From Methanosarcina sp. (lineage in GTDB: Archaea; Halobacteriota; Methanosarcinia; Methanosarcinales; Methanosarcinaceae): a DNA stretch of 5,991 nucleotides. The position numbers and the translations under genes are program-made. Each line of letters opens with the position of its first letter. Within the stretch, counting starts at the first letter, position 1. Shown here one piece after another: positions 1 through 5,342 of the stretch. Under the pieces are notes generated by a model that saw only the letters and a list, made by a program, of their open reading frames with translations, was not told the DNA's origin and made no database searches. Location of the stretch: positions 1 through 5,991 of the forward strand of contig JADGNM010000174.1 of NCBI GenBank assembly GCA_017883485.1. Reading direction: 5' to 3'.

Positions 1-105
1 AATGAATATCCAAAGGGGATTAAAATAAAGAAAGAGGAAGTTGAAGAATTAGGAATTATTCGTGATGAGTTTCATGGAGAATGGAACTACACGTTCAAAA
101 CCTAG
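1..105 (+). pseudogene. C-terminal tail of an ISAzo13-type transposase, frameshifted
   Basis: Frame 1 encodes the last 34 residues before a TAG, beginning NEYPKGIKIKKEEVEE and ending in NYTFKT. The same stretch in the right-hand copy reads NEYPKGIKITKEEVEE and continues through FKPINKGIA to a TAA. The left copy has one extra A in the run at 97-100, which shifts the frame and replaces the final eight residues with a single T before the stop. This part of the family lies after the catalytic glutamate, so the visible damage affects only the tail. Whether the upstream part is intact cannot be judged because it is outside the window. The family assignment rests on the better-preserved right copy. 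Confidence 0.75.
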
Positions 106-143
106 AAATATGGGCGGTGCAGAAGTTATTTTATGATGGGTCC
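1..143 (+). mobile_element. Right (3') end of an ISAzo13-type insertion sequence, decayed copy, cut by window edge
   Basis: Bases 1-143 align with the reverse complement of 5671-5812, the end of a second element at the other side of the window. By eye there are 13 substitutions and one single-base insertion. Homology stops at the TCC ending at 143, after which the sequence is fdhD coding. That break is taken as the element's outer end, with an uncertainty of a few bases. Most differences lie in the last 45 bases, after the first 99 bases show only five. The rest of the element lies off the left edge, so its length, other terminus and target duplication cannot be seen. Confidence 0.8.
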
Positions 144-453
144 TAAGGGAGAACTTGCAGTCAAGATTGTCGATGTAGGCAGACATAACGCCGTAGACAA
201 AGCAGTAGGATCTGCCTTTCTTCGTAGACTAGATATCTCACAGCTCTACATGCTTTCCACAGGCAGGCAGCCTGCCTATATGATTACAAAAGCCGCACTG
301 GCGGGAATTCCCCTTATTGCCACCAAAGCCATGCCCTTTGACTCCGGAGTAGAGGCCGCAAAAAAAGCAAATGTATGCCTTGTAGGACAACTCAGAAAAG
401 AATCAATGCGCATCTTCGCCAATGAATGGCGGGTCAGGTTCAGTAAGCATTGA
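133..453 (+). pseudogene. fdhD: FdhD C-terminal fragment (formate dehydrogenase accessory sulfurtransferase), 5' part lost at IS junction
   Basis: FdhD carries sulfur from a cysteine desulfurase to the molybdenum or tungsten cofactor of formate dehydrogenase and is needed for an active enzyme in the cytoplasm. The fragment holds the family's C-terminal landmarks: DVGRHNAVDK (about residues 14-23), STGRQPAYMITKAAL (about 42-56), GIPLIATKA and the SGVEAA segment, and it ends normally with TGA. Family members are roughly 230-280 residues long; only 106 codons remain. The N-terminal half with the conserved cysteine pair that carries sulfur is absent. The two ATG codons that open the frame (133-138) lie inside the insertion-sequence terminus; real FdhD similarity begins at about KGELAVK, base 145 onward. 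Loss of function is inferred. It converges with hisB. A shortened functional protein is unlikely. Confidence 0.85.
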
Positions 454-645
454 GAGTTAACATCTCGCCCGAATAAACACAATTTAAACATTGATTAGTC
501 CGCTTAAGCGAGCAAAGCGAGCGAAACGGACCTCGTGCTCCCAAAGCGAAACTCGGGTAGCGAAAAGGACTGCGGGCTGCCGAATCGCAATTCGGCTGGC
601 GCAACTCGGGAGACGTAATCGACTACGAAAGAACGTAATAAAGTT
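454..645. other. Gene-free region between fdhD remnant and hisB with a structured GC-richer block
   Basis: No plausible gene is present. From about 498 to 630 the sequence is clearly richer in G and C than its flanks and full of self-complementarity. GTCCG (498-502) pairs with CGGAC (527-531), and CGCTTAAGCG (501-510) is a perfect palindrome. GCCGAAT (579-585) and ATTCGGC (590-596) form a 7-bp hairpin with a 4-base loop. AGCGA occurs five times (507, 516, 520, 545, 559) and AACTCGGG twice (550-557, 603-610). The strand of any transcript is unknown. It could serve as a shared 3' end for the convergent genes, or be a dispersed intergenic repeat of the genus. Confidence 0.5.
579..596. repeat. 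Perfect inverted repeat, 7-bp stem, 4-base loop
   Basis: GCCGAAT, loop CGCA, ATTCGGC. It is the cleanest hairpin in the structured block between the two convergent genes. No T-run follows it on either strand, so it does not look like a classical intrinsic terminator. Confidence 0.7.
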
Positions 646-1221
646 TTAGAGAGTGCCCTTTGTGCTTTTTACGTCTTTGCCTTCAATTCTAACAGCTCGC
701 TTCATGGCATAGGCAAAAGCCTTGAAAAGAGCTTCAATTTTGTGGTGATCATTGTCTCCGTAAACGCTTGCATGTACGGTAATTTTTGCGTTTGAGGCAA
801 GAGTTTCGAAGAAATGCCGCACCAACTGGGTACTGAACTGTCCCACCTGCGGAGCAGTGAAATCGACTTGCAGGACAAGATAACTCCGTCCGCCAATATC
901 CAGGGCAACATCCGCAAGAGCTTCATCCATCGGAATTCTTGCTTCCCCAAAGCGAGCCGTTCCTGCCATATCTCTAATCGCCTCTACAAGAGCCTTTCCA
1001 AGAACTATCCCGACATCTTCTATCAGGTGATGCTCGTCTACGTAAAGGTCACCCTCAGCTCGAAGCTTTATGTCAAACTCTGCATGCCTTGCAAAAGAAT
1101 TAAGCATATGATCAAAAAACCCTATCCCAGTACTGATATCTGCAATCCCAGTGCCATCAAGGTTCAATTCAAGCTGAATATCGGTTTCTTTTGTCTTGCG
1201 GGATATTTTACCTGTTCTCAT
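646..1221 (-). CDS. hisB: Imidazoleglycerol-phosphate dehydratase
   Basis: HisB removes water from imidazole glycerol phosphate to give imidazole acetol phosphate in histidine synthesis; it is a manganese enzyme that assembles into a large oligomer in the cytoplasm. The 191-residue protein is the monofunctional dehydratase, without the phosphatase domain fused in enteric bacteria. Metal and substrate motifs are intact: FDHM at 36-39, DEHHLIED at 62-69, PMDEAL at 97-102, VRHFFET at 134-140 and [13 protein letters not shown] at 156-168. The C-terminal KSTKGTL is typical. The ATG at 1221 is preceded by GTGAT, a partial match to the 16S anti-Shine-Dalgarno sequence, about six bases upstream. It is the last his gene in the cluster, 160 bp after hisA, and may be co-transcribed or have its own promoter. 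Confidence 0.97.
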   Translation of the reverse strand: MRTGKISRKTKETDIQLELNLDGTGIADISTGIGFFDHMLNSFARHAEFDIKLRAEGDLYVDEHHLIEDVGIVLGKALVEAIRDMAGTARFGEARIPMDEALADVALDIGGRSYLVLQVDFTAPQVGQFSTQLVRHFFETLASNAKITVHASVYGDNDHHKIEALFKAFAYAMKRAVRIEGKDVKSTKGTL

Positions 1222-1381
1222 AGAGCATCACATTCTTTTCAAATTTATTAAAAACTTTGTATCTAGCTTCCCTTAGCATCTACTTCCGCTGATTCTGGAT
1301 CTTCTGCTTGTTTCGGAAACTGAAGGAAATGAGATTTTATCCTCTGTTAGGGGATAGGAGGGCACAGGGATAGGCATCTGA
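1222..1381 (-). other. hisA-hisB intercistronic gap, no gene
   Basis: This 160-bp gap is long for an operon. On the minus strand it runs from the hisA stop through C-rich and then A-rich sequence to a TTTTTAATAAAT stretch near 1240-1251. That AT stretch could act as a TATA box, but it sits so close to the hisB ATG that the message would be nearly leaderless, so a separate hisB promoter is only a possibility. An 8-bp direct repeat lies near the hisA end. Confidence 0.4.
1351..1374. repeat. Short direct repeat GGGATAGG x2, 16-bp spacing
   Basis: GGGATAGG occurs at 1351-1358 and 1367-1374, just downstream of the hisA stop codon. The 16-bp period is about one and a half helical turns. It may be a small duplication or a protein-binding pair; nothing in the sequence decides this. 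Confidence 0.45.
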
Positions 1382-2116
1382 TCAATTCCGGATAGACTCA
1401 ATAGCATCCTCAAGGGTAAACTTGCCTGTGTAAAGAGCGCTGCCTATCACAACTCCAGCTGCTCCAGTTTCCTTCAGTATTCTCAGGTCTTGCAGAGAAC
1501 TTACCCCACCGGATGCAATTACAGGGATGCTTACTGATTCAACAAGTTCTTTTGTAGGGATGGGATTAACCCCTTGCATGAGACCTTCGGTGTCTATATT
1601 CGTAAAAAGCAAACTGCCTGCGCCCAGCTCTTCAAACTTCCTGCCCATCTCCACAGGAGTTTGCGTGCATACTTCAGTCCAACCTTTGATTGAGATTCTC
1701 CCGTTTTTTGCGTCCAGGGCAACGGTTACGAATTTGTTTCCAAAGGCATAGGCAAGCGATTTTACAAGTTCAGGATCCTGGAGGGCAGCAGTTCCAAGAA
1801 TCACTCTTGAAACTCCCAGCTTAAGAAGAGCAGCTACATCTTCGAAGTTACGGATCCCGCCCCCAACCTGGATAGTTACTCCTTTTTCCTTGCAGGCCTT
1901 TACGATTCTTTCAACAATTTGAGCATTTTTACGCTTTCCTTCGATTGCACCGTCCAGATCTATCAGGTGTAAGGTTTTTGCCCCTTTCTCGACCCAATCA
2001 AGAGCAACTGCAAAAGGATCGTCAAGCGATACGATCTCGCTGCCAGGCACTCCCTGCACTAGCTGAACGCATTTTCCATTTCTCATATCCACAGCAGGGA
2101 TTACTTCAAAATCCAT
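1382..2116 (-). CDS. hisA: ProFAR isomerase (phosphoribosylformimino-AICAR-P isomerase)
   Basis: HisA opens the aminoaldose ring of ProFAR to the aminoketose PRFAR in histidine synthesis; it is a cytoplasmic single-domain TIM barrel. The 244-residue protein has the family marks in order: IPAVDMRNGKCVQL with the catalytic aspartate D10, VGGGIR at 84-89, VALDAKNG with the second catalytic aspartate D135, FTNIDTEGLMQG at 171-182, ASGGVSS at 201-207 and the phosphate-binding IGSALYTGKF near 224-233. The frame extends to an ATG at 2137, but the start chosen is the ATG at 2116, giving MDFEVIPAVD as in relatives. The upstream ATGs have no spaced ribosome binding site, whereas GGAG lies 12 bases before the chosen one. 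It sits 70 bp after hisG on the same strand, consistent with one transcript. Confidence 0.96.
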   Translation of the reverse strand: MDFEVIPAVDMRNGKCVQLVQGVPGSEIVSLDDPFAVALDWVEKGAKTLHLIDLDGAIEGKRKNAQIVERIVKACKEKGVTIQVGGGIRNFEDVAALLKLGVSRVILGTAALQDPELVKSLAYAFGNKFVTVALDAKNGRISIKGWTEVCTQTPVEMGRKFEELGAGSLLFTNIDTEGLMQGVNPIPTKELVESVSIPVIASGGVSSLQDLRILKETGAAGVVIGSALYTGKFTLEDAIESIRN

Positions 2117-2174
2117 TAAAAGCCACATCTCCGGCATACTTTTGGAGAAAATATTTCTTCTTCTGTTTATTCAG

Positions 2175-2193
2175 GCCCTTTTCCTTTCAGGGC
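2175..2193 (-). repeat. Small hairpin overlapping the hisG stop codon
   Basis: On the minus strand GCCCT and AGGGC, 9 bases apart, form a 5-bp stem that includes the hisG TGA. It could affect hisA translation or message stability. The stem is weak and chance is possible. Confidence 0.35.
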
Positions 2194-3059
2194 ATTATCC
2201 TTTCAATAGGGACAACTAGAATATCCCTTGCACCAACTTTCTTCAGCTTATTAACTATGGTAAAGATCAGGTCCGTATCCACAACAGCATGAACTGCAAG
2301 GATCGATTCCTCTCCATAGTATTTCCCTGACTCAACCTTCATGACAGTTGGGCCTGACATTCCTGGCAAGACTTCTTTTACTGCATTAAGAGAAGTCTCT
2401 GGAACATTCATCATAAGATAGCGACGTTTTTTTGCATTGAGCACGCTTTCCAATGCAGTTTTTATATCCAGAATTTTATCCTTTGCCTTAAGGCTTTCTT
2501 TATTAGCAATCAGGTAGACTGAGGATGAAAAGACAGTATCAATTGCTTTCAGATGATTGATCATCAGAGTCGTTCCTGAGCTCGAAATATCAACAATTGC
2601 GTCTGCAATTCCTACATGCGGAGTCATCTCGCAGGCTCCACTGACCTTAATAACATTAACGTTAACTCCAAGTTTTTCAAAGTACTGGCTGGTAATCTCC
2701 GGGAACTCAGTTGCAATCTTTTTCCCTTCAAGATCCTGGGCCTTCTGAAAAATAGACTCCTCAGGAACAGCCAATACAAGGCTCGCTTTTCCGAATTTCA
2801 GGTCCAATAATGCTTCAACGCTTGCCCCTCTTTCCGTAATAAGGTCCATGCCCGTAATGCCAACATCTGCAGCTCCGTCCTGTACATATTCAGGAATGTC
2901 AGCGGCCCTGGCAAAGAGAATGTGGATATCCGGATCTGCAGTTTTTGCAAAGAGTTTTCGACTTTCTGCTCCTCCACTGATGGGAAGCCCTGCATCTTTG
3001 AAAATAGAAATTGTGGGTTCGAATAAGCGCCCTTTATTGGGTATTGCGATGCGAATCAT
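2187..3059 (-). CDS. hisG: ATP phosphoribosyltransferase, long form
   Basis: HisG joins ATP and PRPP to make phosphoribosyl-ATP, the committed step of histidine synthesis, and is the point of histidine feedback inhibition. The 290-residue protein is the long form. A two-lobed catalytic part opens with MIRIAIPNKGRL and contains DVGITGMDL at 65-73 and the PRPP-binding stretch DAIVDISSSGTTL at 153-165. A C-terminal ACT-like regulatory domain runs from about 213 to 290 and ends VPIERIMP. The long form does not need the HisZ partner, so allosteric control is expected in the protein itself. The frame extends to 3110, but the ATG at 3059 is preferred: it matches the family N-terminus and has GAGG about nine bases upstream. 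It is the first gene of the leftward his cluster. Confidence 0.97.
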   Translation of the reverse strand: MIRIAIPNKGRLFEPTISIFKDAGLPISGGAESRKLFAKTADPDIHILFARAADIPEYVQDGAADVGITGMDLITERGASVEALLDLKFGKASLVLAVPEESIFQKAQDLEGKKIATEFPEITSQYFEKLGVNVNVIKVSGACEMTPHVGIADAIVDISSSGTTLMINHLKAIDTVFSSSVYLIANKESLKAKDKILDIKTALESVLNAKKRRYLMMNVPETSLNAVKEVLPGMSGPTVMKVESGKYYGEESILAVHAVVDTDLIFTIVNKLKKVGARDILVVPIERIMP

Positions 3060-3139
3060 TTTTCTGTCCTCTAATAAGTATCTGCCAGGAAACTTCCCCG
3101 GTATGCTCATATGGATAAAACGTTTATCAGAATACTCTT

Positions 3140-3150
3140 GTATATATAGA
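3140..3150 (-). promoter_or_regulatory. TATA box of the his cluster
   Basis: On the minus strand TCTATATATAC lies about 85 bases upstream of the hisG ATG. Transcription would start about 25 bases further on, near 3118-3122, leaving a leader of about 60 nucleotides before the GAGG ribosome binding site. No start-site data are available. Confidence 0.6.
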
Positions 3151-3288
3151 CTTCACGGTAAGGTTTTATGATGGTTTCTTGCTTAAATAAGGTATAAAAA
3201 TTGAATCAAACTACAAGAAGATAACGTTAGAGATATAATTAAGTTAAATCTTGATATTGAAAAAGTAATTTATTATTTCAGAATGTTT

Positions 3289-3303
3289 ATTACCTTTGGT
3301 AAT
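3289..3303. repeat. Perfect 6-bp inverted repeat with 3-base centre, possible operator
   Basis: ATTACC, TTT, GGTAAT. It lies between the two divergent promoters, about 55 bp upstream of the presumed mat TATA box, where an archaeal activator or repressor could bind. No regulator is identifiable from the sequence. Confidence 0.4.
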
Positions 3304-3355
3304 GAACTATAGGAATGGTGATTGTCTTTAATAATAAATAGCGCTTAATCTTGAT

Positions 3356-3370
3356 TCATATATATTATAA
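3356..3370 (+). promoter_or_regulatory. Candidate TATA box for mat
   Basis: TCATATATATTATAA is the strongest TATA-like sequence upstream of mat. A start about 25 bases downstream, near 3385-3390, would give an untranslated leader of roughly 125-130 nucleotides. The surroundings are so AT-rich that other positions cannot be excluded. Confidence 0.5.
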
Positions 3371-3513
3371 ACAATGTTATTGCAGTTTATGAATTCAATT
3401 AAAGTTAAGTATTAGAAAGAAAATTGATAATGTTAACTAAGCGAAAAATAGAGAACTAATAACATCGACATTTACTAATAAAAATACTATTAATTTTGAA
3501 AAAGAGGATCCAA

Positions 3514-4710
3514 ATGGCCCGAAATATCAAAGTAGAAAAGCTCTTGCAAACCCCGATTGAGAAACAGCAGATAGAGCTTGTAGAACGCAAAGGGATAGGG
3601 CATCCTGACAGCATATCGGACGGACTCGCCGAAGCTGTAAGTCGTGCGCTATGCAGAGAATATATAAGCAAATGTGGAGCCGTACTCCACCATAACACCG
3701 ATGAAACTCAGATTGTAGCAGGAAGGTCATACCCCAAATTTGGGGGGGGAGAAGTGCTGCAGCCTGTATATATTTTGCTGGTGGGCAGAGCCACAAAGGA
3801 GTTTGAAGGTGTCGAACTTGCTACTGAGTCTGTAGCCCTTCAAGCTTCCAGGAGATACCTTAAAAATACCCTTGTGAATATGGACCTTGAAAGAGACGTG
3901 ATCATGGACTGTAAACTCGGAACAGGGTCTTCTGACCTGAGGGACGTTTTCAAAAGAGAGCGGATTCCGGTTGCAAATGATACTTCCTTTGGGGTCGGTC
4001 ATGCTCCGTTTTCTGAACTTGAAAATATTGTATACAATACAGAAAGGCAACTTCTTACAGACCTGAAATCACGCATGCCTGGAATAGGAGAGGATATGAA
4101 GGTCATGGGGCTCAGGGATGGAGAAGATATAACCCTTACAATATGCAGCGGCATGATAGGGAATTACATCGACGACCTGAATAGTTACATAAGCATGATT
4201 GAAGATATGAAGGCTTATACGGAAGAACTCGCAACTCACTACACTGAACGCGACGTGAAAGTTTACATTAATACCGGAGATAATCTGAAAACAGGCAGTG
4301 TTTTCCTCACAGTCACCGGGACTTCGGCTGAGATGGGAGATGACGGTTCCGTAGGGCGAGGAAATCGCTGTAATGGTTTGATCACACCAAATAGACCGAT
4401 GAGTATGGAGGCGACTAGCGGCAAGAACCCGATCAACCATATAGGAAAAATTTACAACCTCCTATCGACTCAGATGGCCCGCGATATAGTAAAGAAGGTC
4501 CCCGACGTAGAGGATGTCTATATAAGATTGCTTTCCCAGATCGGAAAACCCATTGACCAGCCACTTGTGGCAAGCGCTCAGATAATCCCCAAGGAAGGTA
4601 CTTCCTTCGAAAAGGTCAAAGCGGAAACCGAAGTTATCATCGATGATTGGCTTTCCAATGTGACAAAAATTACCGAAATGGTAATTAAAGGGGAATTGAA
4701 CACCTTTTAA
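3514..4710 (+). CDS. mat: S-adenosylmethionine synthetase, archaeal type
   Basis: The enzyme makes S-adenosylmethionine from methionine and ATP in the cytoplasm, the methyl donor for RNA, protein and cofactor methylation. The 398-residue protein belongs to the archaeal family, which is highly diverged from bacterial MetK. Landmarks are [17 protein letters not shown] (24-40, with H30, D32 and D36 in the positions expected for ATP and metal binding), GTGSSDL (136-142), [16 protein letters not shown] (275-290), and [20 protein letters not shown] (293-312). Length is usual for the family. The frame is open to a TTG at 3496, but the ATG at 3514 has GAGG six bases upstream and gives the expected start [10 protein letters not shown]. 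It is divergent from the his genes and probably transcribed alone. Confidence 0.97.
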   Translation: MARNIKVEKLLQTPIEKQQIELVERKGIGHPDSISDGLAEAVSRALCREYISKCGAVLHHNTDETQIVAGRSYPKFGGGEVLQPVYILLVGRATKEFEGVELATESVALQASRRYLKNTLVNMDLERDVIMDCKLGTGSSDLRDVFKRERIPVANDTSFGVGHAPFSELENIVYNTERQLLTDLKSRMPGIGEDMKVMGLRDGEDITLTICSGMIGNYIDDLNSYISMIEDMKAYTEELATHYTERDVKVYINTGDNLKTGSVFLTVTGTSAEMGDDGSVGRGNRCNGLITPNRPMSMEATSGKNPINHIGKIYNLLSTQMARDIVKKVPDVEDVYIRLLSQIGKPIDQPLVASAQIIPKEGTSFEKVKAETEVIIDDWLSNVTKITEMVIKGELNTF

Positions 4711-4720
4711 CAAGACAATA

Positions 4721-4749
4721 TTATCGAAAAGGATTTTTATCGAAAAGGA
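4721..4749. repeat. Direct duplication TTATCGAAAAGGA x2
   Basis: The 13-mer occurs at 4721-4733 and 4737-4749, a 16-bp period, starting ten bases after the mat stop codon. Confidence 0.8.
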
Positions 4750-4785
4750 CTTTCGGGTTCTTTTCATACACTTTTATGTTATTAC

Positions 4786-4813
4786 TTTTTATGCTACTGT
4801 TTTTATGCTACTG
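4786..4813. repeat. Perfect 14-bp tandem duplication TTTTTATGCTACTG
   Basis: Identical adjacent copies occupy 4786-4799 and 4800-4813, followed by another TTTTTA. The duplication multiplies the T-runs that could end the mat transcript. Confidence 0.9.
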
Positions 4814-4818
4814 TTTTT
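4786..4818 (+). terminator. Likely T-run terminator region of mat
   Basis: Three runs of five T occur within 33 bases, 75 to 108 bases after the mat stop. Archaeal transcription commonly ends at such T-rich tracts without needing a hairpin. The exact end is not determinable. Confidence 0.5.
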
Positions 4819-4863
4819 AACACAAGTTGATCTCAAAGCATAATCCTAGAACCTTAAAATTAT

Positions 4864-4907
4864 TTTTTAACATTAGAATAATATATTTTTAACATTCGAA
4901 TAATATA
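4864..4907. repeat. 22-bp tandem duplication, one mismatch
   Basis: Adjacent 22-bp copies lie at 4864-4885 and 4886-4907, each beginning TTTTTAACATT and ending GAATAATATA. They differ only by A versus C at 4875/4897. The second copy overlaps the minus-strand 9-codon frame. Confidence 0.9.
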
Positions 4908-4918
4908 AAAAATGCCAT
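4889..4918 (-). other. 9-codon minus-strand reading frame behind a perfect Shine-Dalgarno
   Basis: On the minus strand the sequence AAGGAGGTG (4934 to 4926) is a full complement to the 16S rRNA 3' end. Seven bases later an ATG at 4918 opens the frame MAFFILFEC, closed by TAA at 4889-4891. This is a much stronger ribosome binding site than those of hisA, hisB, hisG or mat. TATA-like sequences on the same strand at about 4953-4961 and 4968-4976 could drive it. The product would be short and hydrophobic. It could be a leader peptide, a true small protein, or the remaining start of a lost gene. No longer frame follows. Expression is unproven. Confidence 0.35.
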
Positions 4919-4952
4919 GGGTATGCACCTCCTTCTCACATTCAGCGAAAAA

Positions 4953-4961
4953 CATAAATAT
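4953..4961 (+). promoter_or_regulatory. Candidate box A (TATA) of tRNA-Tyr
   Basis: CATAAATAT lies about 27 bases before TGCA (4983-4986), which fits the archaeal start-site element. This would give a 5' leader of about 45 nucleotides for RNase P to remove. A second candidate, CATATATGG at 4968-4976, would shorten the leader by about 15. Confidence 0.5.
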
Positions 4962-4982
4962 CATCACCATATATGGAGATGG

Positions 4983-4999
4983 TGCACTGTGGCAGTGCA
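4983..4999 (+). repeat. Perfect hairpin in the tRNA-Tyr leader
   Basis: TGCACTG, loop TGG, CAGTGCA form a 7-bp stem. It sits at the predicted transcription start of the pre-tRNA, 32 bases before the mature 5' end. Its role is unknown. Confidence 0.55.
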
Positions 5000-5030
5000 G
5001 CCCTTAAAGCATTGAATAAGCATACGTTAT

Positions 5031-5145
5031 CCCGCCTTAACTCAGTGGTAGAGTGCGCGGCTGTAGTTCGGTTCATACGGGAAAATTACCCGTACATTTC
5101 TGCGCAGAAACCGCGATGTCCCCGGTTCGAGTCTGGGAGGCGGGA
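5031..5145 (+). tRNA. tRNA-Tyr (GTA) with a 43-nt intron at 37/38
   Basis: The exons (5031-5066 and 5110-5145) fold into a full cloverleaf. The acceptor is CCCGCCT with AGGCGGG, the D stem ACTC with GAGT, the anticodon stem CGCGG with CCGCG, the loop CTGTAGA and the T stem CCCGG with CTGGG around TTCGAGT. Base pair C1-G72 and A73 are the archaeal tyrosine identity elements. The intron occupies 5067-5109. CTGT (5061-5064) pairs with GCAG (5104-5107), leaving 3-base bulges AGT and AAA. Each is cut after its second base, as the archaeal splicing endonuclease requires. A TACGGG/CCCGTA hairpin closes the intron interior. CCA is not encoded. Confidence 0.96.
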
Positions 5146-5186
5146 CCTGAAACTTTAACCAGAATCGAAAGCCCTGAATCGTAATA

Positions 5187-5194
5187 TTTATATA
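5187..5194 (+). promoter_or_regulatory. Box A (TATA) of tRNA-Asp
   Basis: TTTATATA is an exact match to the methanogen box A consensus. TTGC at 5214-5217 lies about 25 bases downstream and fits the start-site element. The predicted leader is about 54 nucleotides, so this tRNA is expected to be transcribed independently of tRNA-Tyr. Confidence 0.75.
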
Positions 5195-5269
5195 TCGGGA
5201 AGACATCTAAGCTTTGCTCTCAACGAAGATTTGTTCTCAATGAGGCAAAACAACGTCAAGAGACCAAGT

Positions 5270-5342
5270 GTCCGGATAGTGTAGAGGCCTATCATGGAGC
5301 CCTGTCGAGGCTCCGACCCGGGTCCGAATCCCGGTCCGGGCG
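5270..5342 (+). tRNA. tRNA-Asp (GTC)
   Basis: The 73-nt cloverleaf has acceptor GTCCGGA with TCCGGGC, anticodon stem GAGCC with GGCTC, loop CTGTCGA and T stem CCGGG with CCCGG. G73 is the expected aspartate discriminator. Two features are off-pattern: position 2 is T, making a T-G wobble in the acceptor, and the T loop reads TCCGAAT, with C at position 55 where a T is nearly universal. The D stem is weakly paired (G10-T25, T11-A24, G12-C23). There is no intron and no encoded CCA. It may be functional or slightly damaged; the stems are otherwise intact. Confidence 0.93.

Larger units (their letters stand above)
3060..3513. other. Divergent hisG/mat intergenic region, 454 bp, AT-rich, no gene
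   Basis: No coding region is supported. It holds a leftward TATA box for hisG near 3145 and a rightward one for mat near 3363. Between them is a perfect inverted repeat, ATTACC-TTT-GGTAAT (3289-3303), and the 8-mer ATCTTGAT occurs twice, once about 100 bp to the left and once immediately before the mat TATA box. Stop codons are frequent in all frames. Placement between two amino-acid related genes makes regulator sites plausible, but none can be assigned. Confidence 0.55.
4711..5030. other. mat to tRNA-Tyr intergenic region, 320 bp, with three tandem duplications
   Basis: No gene of ordinary size. T-rich stretches suitable for ending mat transcription occupy about 4786-4818, three separate short tandem duplications lie within 4721-4907, and the tRNA-Tyr promoter lies near 4953-4976. 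A minus-strand ribosome binding site with a 9-codon frame is described separately. Confidence 0.6.

Noticed and set aside
814..1251. 145-codon plus-strand frame opposite hisB
   Set aside because: It is antisense to a well-supported hisB and has no recognisable domain or ribosome binding site.
2117..2137. Seven-residue N-terminal extension of HisA
   Set aside because: HisA relatives start close to the FEVIPAVD strand, and the upstream ATGs lack a properly spaced ribosome binding site.
3060..3110. 17-residue N-terminal extension of HisG from the ATG at 3110
   Set aside because: The extension is outside the conserved HisG start, and GAGG is positioned for the ATG at 3059.
3496..3513. Upstream TTG start extending Mat by six residues
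   Set aside because: The GAGG ribosome binding site lies inside this extension and is correctly spaced for the ATG at 3514.
3371..3513. S-adenosylmethionine riboswitch in the mat leader
   Set aside because: The leader is very AT-rich with no strong stems or recognisable riboswitch core.
4462..4767. 101-codon minus-strand frame over the mat 3' end
   Set aside because: It mirrors mat codons in reverse and shows no independent protein signature.
4721..4907. CRISPR-like array
   Set aside because: The repeats are adjacent pairs of three different units without spacers, so they are tandem duplications.
4973..5158. 61-codon plus-strand frame across the tRNA-Tyr gene
   Set aside because: It runs straight through the tRNA exons and intron and has no family resemblance; the cloverleaf explains the sequence.
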